Shown: positions 10,293 through 17,289 of the stretch, piece by piece | Layout of the letters: each line of letters starts with the position of its first letter | How positions within the stretch are numbered: the first letter of the stretch is position 1 | Assembly (NCBI RefSeq): GCF_023559245.1 | Contig: NZ_CP097462.1 | Location: 992,001-1,056,000 of the forward strand | Reading direction: 5' to 3' | Source: Sphingomonas sp. KRR8 | Lineage (GTDB): Bacteria; Pseudomonadota; Alphaproteobacteria; Sphingomonadales; Sphingomonadaceae | DNA length: 64,000 nucleotides | Program-made: the position numbers and the translations under genes | Notes under the pieces: model-generated | What the model saw: only the letters and a program-made list of their open reading frames with translations | Told to the model about the DNA's origin: nothing | The model's database searches: none

Positions 10293-10716
10293 GCATAGCG
10301 AACGAGCGGCGCCATGCGTCGGGCCAGGAAACCGGCCGCCGCTCGGCCCGGCTGACCGCGACGTGGACGAACTCACCGGCGGCGGCGGCCTGCTCTGCAC
10401 CTGGCGCAAACACGCCGATGCGGTACCGAACGGAGGAGCGACCAAGTTCGGTGACCGCCAGCCCCACGTCTACGTCGCCAGGAAAGCTCAGCGGCGCAAA
10501 GTAGGCGCAGCGGGTCTCCACCACCAGCGCGATGGGGTCCCCAGCGGCAATGTCGAGCAGCCCGCGGTCCACCAGCCAGGCGTTCACCACACTGTCGAAC
10601 CACTGGTAATAGACGGTGTTGTTGACGTGTCCGTAAGCATCATTGTCCGCCCAGCGCGTGGTAACGGTCTGCCAATGGCGGAAGTCGGCGCGGGCGGGCG
10701 GCGTCGGGCGGCTCAC
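10285..10716 (-). CDS. Acyl-CoA thioesterase, 4HBT hot-dog family
   Basis: A 143-residue hot-dog-fold thioesterase that probably hydrolyses acyl-CoA or 4-hydroxybenzoyl-CoA-type esters. The diagnostic segment RWADNDAYGHVNNTVYYQWF contains the catalytic Asp before the GHVNN turn. The start is a GTG that overlaps the stop of the upstream alcohol dehydrogenase (GTGA), so the two are translationally coupled. Its 3' end overlaps the convergent nitronate monooxygenase gene by 8 nt. Substrate specificity cannot be read from the sequence. Confidence 0.87.
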   Translation of the reverse strand: MSRPTPPARADFRHWQTVTTRWADNDAYGHVNNTVYYQWFDSVVNAWLVDRGLLDIAAGDPIALVVETRCAYFAPLSFPGDVDVGLAVTELGRSSVRYRIGVFAPGAEQAAAAGEFVHVAVSRAERRPVSWPDAWRRSFAMLS

Positions 10717-11858
10717 CAGGCCGCCTCATAGAGGCGCTGGGCGTCGCTTTGCGTGATCTCAACGGGATTATTCACCAGCAGGCGCTGCTGCTTCATTGCC
10801 TCGCGGGCGAGCAGCGGGGCCTCATCGAAGGCGATGCCGTGATCGCGTAGACGTGGCTGCAAACCGCTTTGCGTCACCAGCTGGTCAAGACGCTCGATCA
10901 GCAGCGCCGCTTTGGCCTGGCTGCCAAGCTCCGCGCAGCCAGGATCGAGCACTTGCGCGAGCTCGGCATAATGATCGCGCGCGGCCTCGGCGTTGAAGGC
11001 CAGCACGTGGCGCAGCATCAATGCATTGCTCAGCCCGTGCGGCAGATGGTGAATGCCACCCAGCGGGTAGGCCAGTGCGTGGACCCCCGCGACGGGCGCA
11101 TTGGCGAACGCCAGGCCGGCGAGGTGCGCGCCCAGCAGCATGGCCGAGCGCGCGTCCCGGTCGCCCGGCTGCTCGCATGCCGTGATGAGATTGGCGCCGA
11201 GTAGCCGCAATGCTTCGCGCGCATAGAGGTCGGAGATGGGGTTCTTGGCGTGGGCGGAGGTGTAGGCCTCAACCGCGTGGACCATCGCGTCGATCCCCGT
11301 CGCAGCGGTGAGCGCGCGCGGCATGCCGAGCGTCAGGTCGGCGTCAAGCACCGCCCAGTCTGCGATCAGCGCCGGGCTGTTGACCCCCCGCTTTTCGGCG
11401 CCTTCGCAGGTGATAACCGCGACGGGGGTCGCTTCGCTGCCCGTACCCGCCGTGGTGGGGACGAGCGCCAGGGGAAGCCGCTTTCCCCTGGCGAGCCCGA
11501 CGCCCCAGATGGCGTCGAGCTCATCGCCCGAACCAAGCAGGTAGGCGGCAAGTTTGGCGATATCCATCGGACTGCCGCCGCCGAAGCCGATGACACTGGC
11601 CGCGCCCGCTTCGCGCCCCGCGGCAACCGCGGCAAGCAGGGTTGCGCGGGACGGATCCGCCTCGACCCCATCGAACAGCGTCACAGTGCGGCCGCTTTGG
11701 GCGAGGGCGGTCAGCAGGTCGTCGGGCAAGCCAAGCCGGCGGACGTCAGCATCGGTGACGAACAGGACCGACCCGTCCGGCAAGTGCCCGCTGAGGTCAG
11801 GACTTCGGCCCGGACCGCTGAGCAGTCGAGGTCCGGGGTTGAAGCTGAATGGCTGCAT
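10713..11858 (-). CDS. Iron-containing alcohol dehydrogenase family protein
   Basis: NAD(P)-dependent dehydrogenase of the group III (iron-type) family, 381 residues as expected. The Rossmann-like N-terminal half has the GGGSPMDIAK cofactor signature. The all-helical C-terminal half carries the metal ligands in ATGIDAMVHAVEAYTS and HALAYPLGGIHHLPHG. Members act as alcohol dehydrogenases, lactaldehyde reductases or maleylacetate reductases, and nothing here decides among these. It heads a two-gene unit with the thioesterase through a GTGA overlap. The 32-nt gap to the DUF1465 gene upstream, also on the minus strand, suggests it may belong to a longer transcript. Confidence 0.87.
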   Translation of the reverse strand: MQPFSFNPGPRLLSGPGRSPDLSGHLPDGSVLFVTDADVRRLGLPDDLLTALAQSGRTVTLFDGVEADPSRATLLAAVAAGREAGAASVIGFGGGSPMDIAKLAAYLLGSGDELDAIWGVGLARGKRLPLALVPTTAGTGSEATPVAVITCEGAEKRGVNSPALIADWAVLDADLTLGMPRALTAATGIDAMVHAVEAYTSAHAKNPISDLYAREALRLLGANLITACEQPGDRDARSAMLLGAHLAGLAFANAPVAGVHALAYPLGGIHHLPHGLSNALMLRHVLAFNAEAARDHYAELAQVLDPGCAELGSQAKAALLIERLDQLVTQSGLQPRLRDHGIAFDEAPLLAREAMKQQRLLVNNPVEITQSDAQRLYEAAW

Positions 11859-11890
11859 GGAGCGAATGTAGCCGCTCGCAGCCGCTGCCT

Positions 11891-12385
11891 CTAGTCGCCG
11901 CGCGCGGTTCGGCGGAGGTCGCGCTCCAGCCGGCCCATCAGTGCCCGTGCCGGACTCGGGGCGGGCGCCTCGTCGAAGCCCTCTTCGTCGAGACGCTTGA
12001 CCCGAGCGTAGAGGTCAGTGCTCGACGTCACCAGCCGCTGCGCGGCCGGCGGAAGCTGGCTGACAACTTCCGGATCACTCTGCGCGGCATGGCCAAGCCG
12101 CCGCTCGGGACGGCCGGCGCTGGACGGCAGGATCTCCCCTGTTTCCACCGCCCGCTGGGTTAGCAGCCAGGCAACGATGTGCATGATGCGCGTGGTGACT
12201 TTCAGCGACTCGCAGGCAAAGCCGACCCGGACGAACGGATCGAGTTGCGACCGCTCGTCCCGGCCCTCCTGATCGAAGTAGGTCCGTGCCTCGTCCGCCA
12301 GCAGCATGGCCTCCGTGTAGAGGCTCTCGATCAGGCGCGGCGTGATGCGGGCGCGATCGCTGGCGGAATCGAACGGGTCACTCAT
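11891..12385 (-). CDS. DUF1465 family protein
   Basis: A 164-residue soluble protein of the DUF1465 family, found mainly in Alphaproteobacteria and without an established function. The sequence is mostly helical and charged. The middle holds the conserved ESLKVTTRIMHIVAWLLTQR segment, followed by a Pro/Gly hinge and a helical tail. It starts with ATG at 12385. The downstream gene on the same strand is the alcohol dehydrogenase, 32 nt away, but a functional link is not evident. The DUF465 gene upstream is separated by about 95 nt. Confidence 0.85.
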   Translation of the reverse strand: MSDPFDSASDRARITPRLIESLYTEAMLLADEARTYFDQEGRDERSQLDPFVRVGFACESLKVTTRIMHIVAWLLTQRAVETGEILPSSAGRPERRLGHAAQSDPEVVSQLPPAAQRLVTSSTDLYARVKRLDEEGFDEAPAPSPARALMGRLERDLRRTARGD

Positions 12386-12479
12386 GATGTTCTTCTAAGC
12401 AGCATTTTGACGCAACGGGAACGCTCCTGATGAAGCGCAGGCTGCACGCCGGCAGCCACCAGTCCCCGCCCGGGACAGT

Positions 12480-12677
12480 TCAGGCGATGATGTCCGGTAC
12501 GAGCTGATCCTCGAGAAAGGCAATCTCATCCTTCAGGCGGAGCTTGGCGCGCTTCATCCGGGCAAGCTCGAGCTGATTGCCATGAGGCTCGGCGACCAGC
12601 GCGATCAACTGCTCGTCAAGCAGGTGATGCTCGGCGCGAAGGGCGTCGAGCCGAGCGGAAAGCAGGTCGTCGTTCAT
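12480..12677 (-). CDS. DUF465 family small coiled-coil protein
   Basis: A 65-residue protein of the DUF465 (YdcH-like) family: two short amphipathic helices with the conserved HHLLDEQL and LKRxKLxLKDEI-like core (here MKRAKLRLKDEIAFLED). No enzymatic motif is visible and the family function is unknown. It is divergent from a second, shorter DUF465 gene on the plus strand that starts 138 nt away, so the pair share one intergenic control region. Confidence 0.85.
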   Translation of the reverse strand: MNDDLLSARLDALRAEHHLLDEQLIALVAEPHGNQLELARMKRAKLRLKDEIAFLEDQLVPDIIA

Positions 12678-12815
12678 ACCCTCTCTTGCCGTACCGCGGC
12701 GGAAACGGCCAACCGAGCGGTGGGCCGGGACAGGTGGTTCATTTGTGACGAGACAAAGTCGGCCGTCTGTGGTTTTCTACTCGTGTCGCTACCTGACGAA
12801 AGGGAATGACGAACT

Positions 12816-12980
12816 ATGGAAAATGCACACGTCGACGCTCTCGCATCTAAGCATGCTGCTCTTCAGGCCCAGATCGATGCCGAAGAGCAGCGACCCCACC
12901 CCGACGATGTGCTCCTCCACCGATTGAAGAAGGAAAAGCTCCGTCTCAAGGACGAGATGCTGGGCCTCACGGTGCACTGA
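12816..12980 (+). CDS. DUF465 family small protein (second copy)
   Basis: A 54-residue reading frame with ATG at 12816 and TGA at 12978-12980. It begins MENAHVDALASKHAALQ and contains LHRLKKEKLRLKDEML, the same KxKLxLKDE core as the divergent neighbour at 12480-12677, so I read it as a DUF465 paralogue. An AAGGGA ribosome-site-like sequence lies about 11 nt before the ATG. Small size makes it easy to miss in automated calls. Confidence 0.82.
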   Translation: MENAHVDALASKHAALQAQIDAEEQRPHPDDVLLHRLKKEKLRLKDEMLGLTVH

Positions 12981-13040
12981 GCGCAGGAGCGCCCGATCCG
13001 ACCAGCGACTCGGCGTCGGGCGCGAACCTGCCTTCTCCGA

Positions 13041-13505
13041 TCAGTCGTCGCGGCTGACCTTCTCGATCCGCTCGTGCCGCTCCTGTGCTTCCAGAGTCAT
13101 GGTGGCAATCGGGCGCGCTTCCAGGCGACCGAGGCTGATCGGCTCTCCGGTCACTTCGCAATAGCCATACTCACCGGCATAGAGGCGGCGGATAGCGGCT
13201 TCGATCTTGGCGATCAGCTTGCGCTGGCGGTCACGGGTGCGAAGCTCGATCCCCCAATCAGTCTCGCTTGAAGCGCGGTCGGCAAGGTCCGGCTCCCGCA
13301 GCGAGTCGACCTGAAGCTGCGCCATGGTTGCCCGGCTTTCCTCGACAATGGCTTCCTTCCAGTCGAGCAGCTTCTTGAGGAAGTAGGCCTTGTGCGCGGT
13401 GCACATGAACTCTTCGCTGTCGCTTGGCTTGTAGCCATGCGGCAGGACAAGGTTGTCAAATGAGACGGGTTGGTCCCCGTAGATGTCGACAAGTGCCGTC
13501 GCCAT
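13041..13505 (-). CDS. dksA: RNA polymerase-binding transcription factor DksA
   Basis: Secondary-channel regulator of RNA polymerase that works with ppGpp in stringent control, 154 residues. The coiled coil occupies about residues 35-110, with the acidic tip EPDLADRAS matching the conserved D-x-x-D-R-A of DksA. The globular end reads YGYCEVTGEPISLGRLEARP. Only one of the four zinc-ligand cysteines of the E. coli protein is present, a pattern known from alphaproteobacterial DksA proteins. The ATG at 13505 is preferred over a longer frame because GGGAGGGG precedes it and the protein then starts MATALVDIYG. The gene is divergent from surE. Confidence 0.88.
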   Translation of the reverse strand: MATALVDIYGDQPVSFDNLVLPHGYKPSDSEEFMCTAHKAYFLKKLLDWKEAIVEESRATMAQLQVDSLREPDLADRASSETDWGIELRTRDRQRKLIAKIEAAIRRLYAGEYGYCEVTGEPISLGRLEARPIATMTLEAQERHERIEKVSRDD

Positions 13506-13791
13506 AGTCCCCTCCCTCGTGTCCCGAGCGACAGCAACAAGGCCGCTCGCGACCATATAAGCACGGCGCCACCACCGTCCGGGGCCACCCGGACAACCGG
13601 AGGCGAATACGAGACTTTACCGGGACTTAGACCCGGCGAAGTCGGCCATTCCCCAGCGCGCCCATAATTCTAACCGCGTTGTCGAACAAGCGTCCTGTTG
13701 ACGAAGGGACACGCGAATAGCCGTGTTTGTTGCCAAAATGGCGCAAGTCGGAACACTTGCCGCCCGCTCACCCGTGCGCCAGAGCCAGGTC

Positions 13792-14562
13792 ATGCGCATT
13801 CTCCTGACCAACGACGACGGCGTAAATGCCAGTGGCCTCAAGCTCCTGGAACAGATCGCGCGCCGGTTCTCCGACGACATCTGGGTCGTCGCGCCTCTGG
13901 AGGAGCAGTCGGGAACCGGCCACTCCTTGACGCTCACCCGGCCCATCCGGCTGCGGAAGCTCGCGGAGCGGCGTTTCGCGGTGGCGGGAACGCCGACCGA
14001 CTCGGTTCTGATGGCGCTGTTCCATGTCATGAAGGACGCCCGACCCGACGTTATATTGTCCGGAATCAACCGGGGTGCAAACCTTGGTGAGGACGTGACC
14101 TATTCGGGAACCGTGTCGGCCACGATGGAAGGCGCACTCGCCGGCGTGCGCTCGATCGCGCTGAGCCAGGCCTACGCCCGCGAGGGCATGGGTGACACGG
14201 TCCCCTTCGCCGCCGCCGAGGCCTGGGCCGAGCGCGTGCTTGGACCGCTGCTGGAAGAAGACATGCCGGCTGGAACCCTAGTGAACGTCAACTTTCCCGC
14301 GTCCTCGCCCGAGGACGTGCGCGGAGTGCGGGTGTGCCGCCAGGGCATTCGGGATTACGGGCGGACCCAGATCATCCAGCGGACCGATCCACGCGGCTAT
14401 AACTATTACTGGCTGGGCCTCGGACCGATGGTGCAGACGCCGGGCCACCAGACCGACCTCGAAGCGATCGCCGACGGCTATGTGTCAGTGACCCCGCTCC
14501 ACCTCGACCTCACGCACGAACCGTCGCTGTCCGCGCTGGAACAGCGGTTCGATCCGCGCTGA
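13792..14562 (+). CDS. surE: 5'/3'-nucleotidase SurE
   Basis: Metal-dependent phosphatase of nucleoside monophosphates, 256 residues. The protein opens MRILLTNDDGVNASG, in which the Asp-Asp pair binds the divalent metal; SGTGHSLT and the SGINRGANLGEDVTYSGTV region complete the active site. The ATG at 13792 fits the family start exactly, whereas the frame is open 69 nt further upstream without homology. In many proteobacteria surE is followed by pcm; here an EAL gene faces it instead, and the two coding ends overlap by 53 nt tail to tail. Confidence 0.94.
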   Translation: MRILLTNDDGVNASGLKLLEQIARRFSDDIWVVAPLEEQSGTGHSLTLTRPIRLRKLAERRFAVAGTPTDSVLMALFHVMKDARPDVILSGINRGANLGEDVTYSGTVSATMEGALAGVRSIALSQAYAREGMGDTVPFAAAEAWAERVLGPLLEEDMPAGTLVNVNFPASSPEDVRGVRVCRQGIRDYGRTQIIQRTDPRGYNYYWLGLGPMVQTPGHQTDLEAIADGYVSVTPLHLDLTHEPSLSALEQRFDPR

Positions 14563-15364
14563 CGAAGCGCTCCAGTTCCGCATCATCGAGCGCCTCGGCT
14601 CCGAGGAAGCCCTGGTAATAGTCGCAGCCCCATTGCTGCAGCAGGGCGAGCTGCGCGGGGTCCTCCACCCCTTCGACGACCACCTGCAGATCAAGCTCCC
14701 GCGCGAGGGCGATGAGCGCCCGAACCACGATCCGGTCGCGGCTGCCGCCAACCATGTCGATGATCAGGCCGCGGTCGATCTTGATGAGGTCGAGCGGCAA
14801 GGTGGTGAGATAGGCAAGGCTGGCGTAACCAGTGCCGAAATCGTCGACCGCGATACGGACGCCCGCGGCACGCAGCCGCGCCAGCCGCCCGGCCGCGGCG
14901 ACCGGGTCCGCCACCAGGCTGCCCTCAGTGATCTCGGCCGTGACCCGCTCTGGCGCCAGGCCGGCGGCGGCGATCTCGTCAAGCAGCCAATGCTCGAAGC
15001 CTGGACGGGCGAGGTCCTCCGCCAGAAGGTTGATCGACAGCTTGAGATTTGCGCGCTCGCCGGTCCAGCGGCCGGCCGTCCTCAGCGCCTTGCGCTGCAT
15101 CGTGCGGGACAGCCGCTCGGACAGGTTGGCGGCGGCGGCTCGGGCGAACAGCTCGACCGGGCTGGCCACCCCGGGCCAGCGGGCCAGTGCCTCGACCCCA
15201 ACCATGGCTCCCGTCGCGACGTCGAACTGCGGCTGGAAAGCAATGCCGAGCTCGTCCCGCTGGAGCGCGCGCTGAAGTGCCCGGTCGCTCCGCACGGCGG
15301 GGGCCGCCGTCGCCGGGTGGTCGGACGCGCGCTTGCCCCGACGGAAGAGAGAGAAGAACCCCAT
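14510..15364 (-). CDS. EAL-domain cyclic-di-GMP phosphodiesterase
   Basis: A 284-residue single-domain EAL protein predicted to hydrolyse cyclic-di-GMP to pGpG in the cytoplasm. All key residues seem present: GVEALARW (EAL), LSINLLAEDL, the EITEGSL glutamate, AVDDFGTGYASL, the IKIDRGL lysine and VVVEGVED, followed by a glutamine in CDYYQGF. No GGDEF or sensor domain is attached; residues 1-25 are short and basic. The start is either ATG 15364 or ATG 15385; AGGAGG lies closer than ideal to the former. The frame stays open to 16327 but that part lies antisense to NAD kinase and is not coding. Its end overlaps surE. Confidence 0.86.
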   Translation of the reverse strand: MGFFSLFRRGKRASDHPATAAPAVRSDRALQRALQRDELGIAFQPQFDVATGAMVGVEALARWPGVASPVELFARAAAANLSERLSRTMQRKALRTAGRWTGERANLKLSINLLAEDLARPGFEHWLLDEIAAAGLAPERVTAEITEGSLVADPVAAAGRLARLRAAGVRIAVDDFGTGYASLAYLTTLPLDLIKIDRGLIIDMVGGSRDRIVVRALIALARELDLQVVVEGVEDPAQLALLQQWGCDYYQGFLGAEALDDAELERFVSADRTAVPARTATVRA

Positions 15365-15496
15365 TGCCTCCTTCGTAGACCGCATGAGACCGCGATGCAC
15401 CCGGACGCCTTGCTGCTGCGTCTTAACGGGACAGTGGCGGCGGCCCGATCCGCTGCTATGCTCGCGGTCCAGCGCCGCCCGTGCGGAGGAGAGTAA

Positions 15497-16315
15497 GTGA
15501 GCGCCGAACTGCCCGCGACCGCTGCCAGCGCCGACCGCGACCTTGCCGCTCACGGCATCGGACTGGTTGCCAGCCATAATGAGGCAGCGCAGGCCGCCGC
15601 CAAGCTGCTGCGTCGCCGCTACACCTTCGCCGAGGACAGCCTGGCCACTCAATTGGTGGCGCTCGGCGGCGACGGATTCATGCTCCACGTGCTTCACCAG
15701 ATGCTCGACGGCGGAGAGTTTCGGCCGGTGTTCGGAATCAACCGGGGCACGGTCGGCTTTCTGATGAACGAGTGGCGTCTGGACTGCCTGGCCGAGCGGA
15801 TCGCCGCTGCCAAGCGGATCAGCGTCGCGCCGCTCACGATGGTCGCACGAACGATCCATGGCGATGAGTGGACCAGCGCCGCCATCAACGAAGTCTCGCT
15901 GCTGCGTGAGACTCGACAGGTGGCGAAGATCGAGGTGCTGGTGAACGGCCGCGTCGTCCTTCCGGAACTGGTCGGCGACGGGGTCCTCGTGGCCACGCCG
16001 GCCGGCTCCAGCGCCTATAATTATTCGGCGCGCGGGCCGATCCTGCCGCTTGCGGCAAGGATGCTGGCGCTGACCCCCATCGCGCCTTTCCGTCCGCGCC
16101 GCTGGACCGGCGCAATCCTGCCCGACGACACCCGCATCCTGTTCCGCATTCATTCGCCTGCCGACCGCAAGGTGGCAGCGGTCGCCGATCAGTTCGAAGT
16201 CCGCGACGTGGCGGAGGTGGAGGTCAGCCTCGACCGCACGCGCCAGCTCAGCCTGCTGTTCGACCCAGAGCACGCGCTGGACGAGCGGATCGCCACCGAA
16301 CAGTTTGCCTCCTGA
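15497..16315 (+). CDS. nadK: NAD kinase
   Basis: ATP- or polyphosphate-dependent kinase making NADP from NAD, 272 residues. LVALGGDGFMLHVLHQM contains the GGDG motif, INEVSLLRE is the NE/D motif that binds NAD, and LVGDGVLVATPAGSSAYNYS is the conserved glycine-rich loop. The start is a GTG at 15497 with GGAGGAGAG immediately upstream. The gene is divergent from the EAL phosphodiesterase gene. A tRNA-Asn gene follows about 60 nt downstream. Confidence 0.94.
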   Translation: MSAELPATAASADRDLAAHGIGLVASHNEAAQAAAKLLRRRYTFAEDSLATQLVALGGDGFMLHVLHQMLDGGEFRPVFGINRGTVGFLMNEWRLDCLAERIAAAKRISVAPLTMVARTIHGDEWTSAAINEVSLLRETRQVAKIEVLVNGRVVLPELVGDGVLVATPAGSSAYNYSARGPILPLAARMLALTPIAPFRPRRWTGAILPDDTRILFRIHSPADRKVAAVADQFEVRDVAEVEVSLDRTRQLSLLFDPEHALDERIATEQFAS

Positions 16316-16373
16316 GAGGGCTTGCAAAGGCCAAATCGCTAAGCCATAGGCGCGGGCGTCCGCACTGGACCGC

Positions 16374-16448
16374 TCCCCGATAGCTCAGCGGTAGAGTAGG
16401 TGACTGTTAATCACTTGGTCGTTGGTTCGAATCCAACTCGGGGAGCCA
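16374..16448 (+). tRNA. tRNA-Asn (GTT)
   Basis: A complete cloverleaf. The acceptor stem TCCCCGA pairs with TCGGGGA at the 3' end, followed by discriminator G and an encoded CCA (16446-16448). The anticodon GTT is at 16406-16408 in the loop CTGTTAA, and the T arm has GGTTCGAATCC. This identifies asparagine tRNA. Confidence 0.96.
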
Positions 16449-16556
16449 GCTTCGGCTCGGGCGCTACAGTCGCCCGCTGATCCACTCCGCTCCACTGCCC
16501 GCAAGATCAGCATCTCAGACAGGAAGCGTATCCGCGCTTCTCGTACGGCAGGGCGA

Positions 16557-17279
16557 TTAGTCCCAGAATTGCTGCGCATGGGACACCGCACGGAAGCTCG
16601 CCGCATCCTCAATTCGATCACCCATGATTGACCAGACTTCGAAGCCTCTCTTCTCGAAGAAGTCGAAGATTTCTTCCGGACGATCGTGATAGGTCAGGAA
16701 CGCGTTGGCGCCGCACTCGAAGGCGATTACACGGCGCGATCGCTCAATGTTGCGGCTGGCTCCCGCCAGCATGTCCAATTCGTCGCCCTCAATATCGATC
16801 TTGATGAAGTCGAACGGTGTCGAGAAAAGATCGTCGAACTTCTTCACCTGAAGCTTGATCAGCTCGGGCGTCATCTCGGCGCTGTTGTAGGTCTGCCGCG
16901 CCTTGATTCCGGACTCCTCGGGAGCCGCTGGAATGTAATGGAATTCGACCTCCTGGTCCGAACTGGACAGAGCGAACGGGTACAAGACGGTGTTGTGGAT
17001 GGCCTCGGACGCCAGCCGTCCCGCAAGCTGCAAGCGGATCGACGGAATGGGCTCGAACGCGTGGACCATGCCGCGCGGTCCGACCAGCTTGGCCAGCGTG
17101 ACCATATGGCGTCGGGTATGGGCGCCGACGTCCACCACAGTTCGGTCCGCCAGCGGCTATTGCAGATAGAGTCGCCCTAGTAGGTTCTCGAAATCCATAG
17201 GTCGCTCGCGGACACCTTCAATGACCTCGTCCACGTACGGTGTGCGTGAGCCCTCGTGCAAAGCACTTTCCAGCGGCAT
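16557..17279 (-). pseudogene. FkbM-type SAM methyltransferase, interrupted by in-frame TAG
   Basis: Reads as one FkbM-family methyltransferase of about 240 codons from ATG 17279 to the stop at 16557, except that codon 41 is TAG (17157-17159). On both sides the frame is the same: the upstream part ends NLLGRLYLQ, and after the stop it resumes PLADRTVVDVGAH, the run-in to the SAM-binding motif. Downstream are VHAFEPIP, FIKIDIEGDELDML and a C-terminal half typical of FkbM proteins. The glycine expected after DVGA is absent (DVGAHTRRH), a further sign of decay. A GTG at 17138 could start a 193-residue product lacking the N-terminus. The reconstructed start lies 10 nt downstream of putA on the same strand. 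Confidence 0.75.
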
Positions 17280-17289
17280 TCGCCGAATG

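Noticed and set aside
15365..16327. N-terminal extension of the EAL frame to 16327
   Set aside because: It is antisense to NAD kinase, which has clear motifs; the EAL domain starts after 15364.
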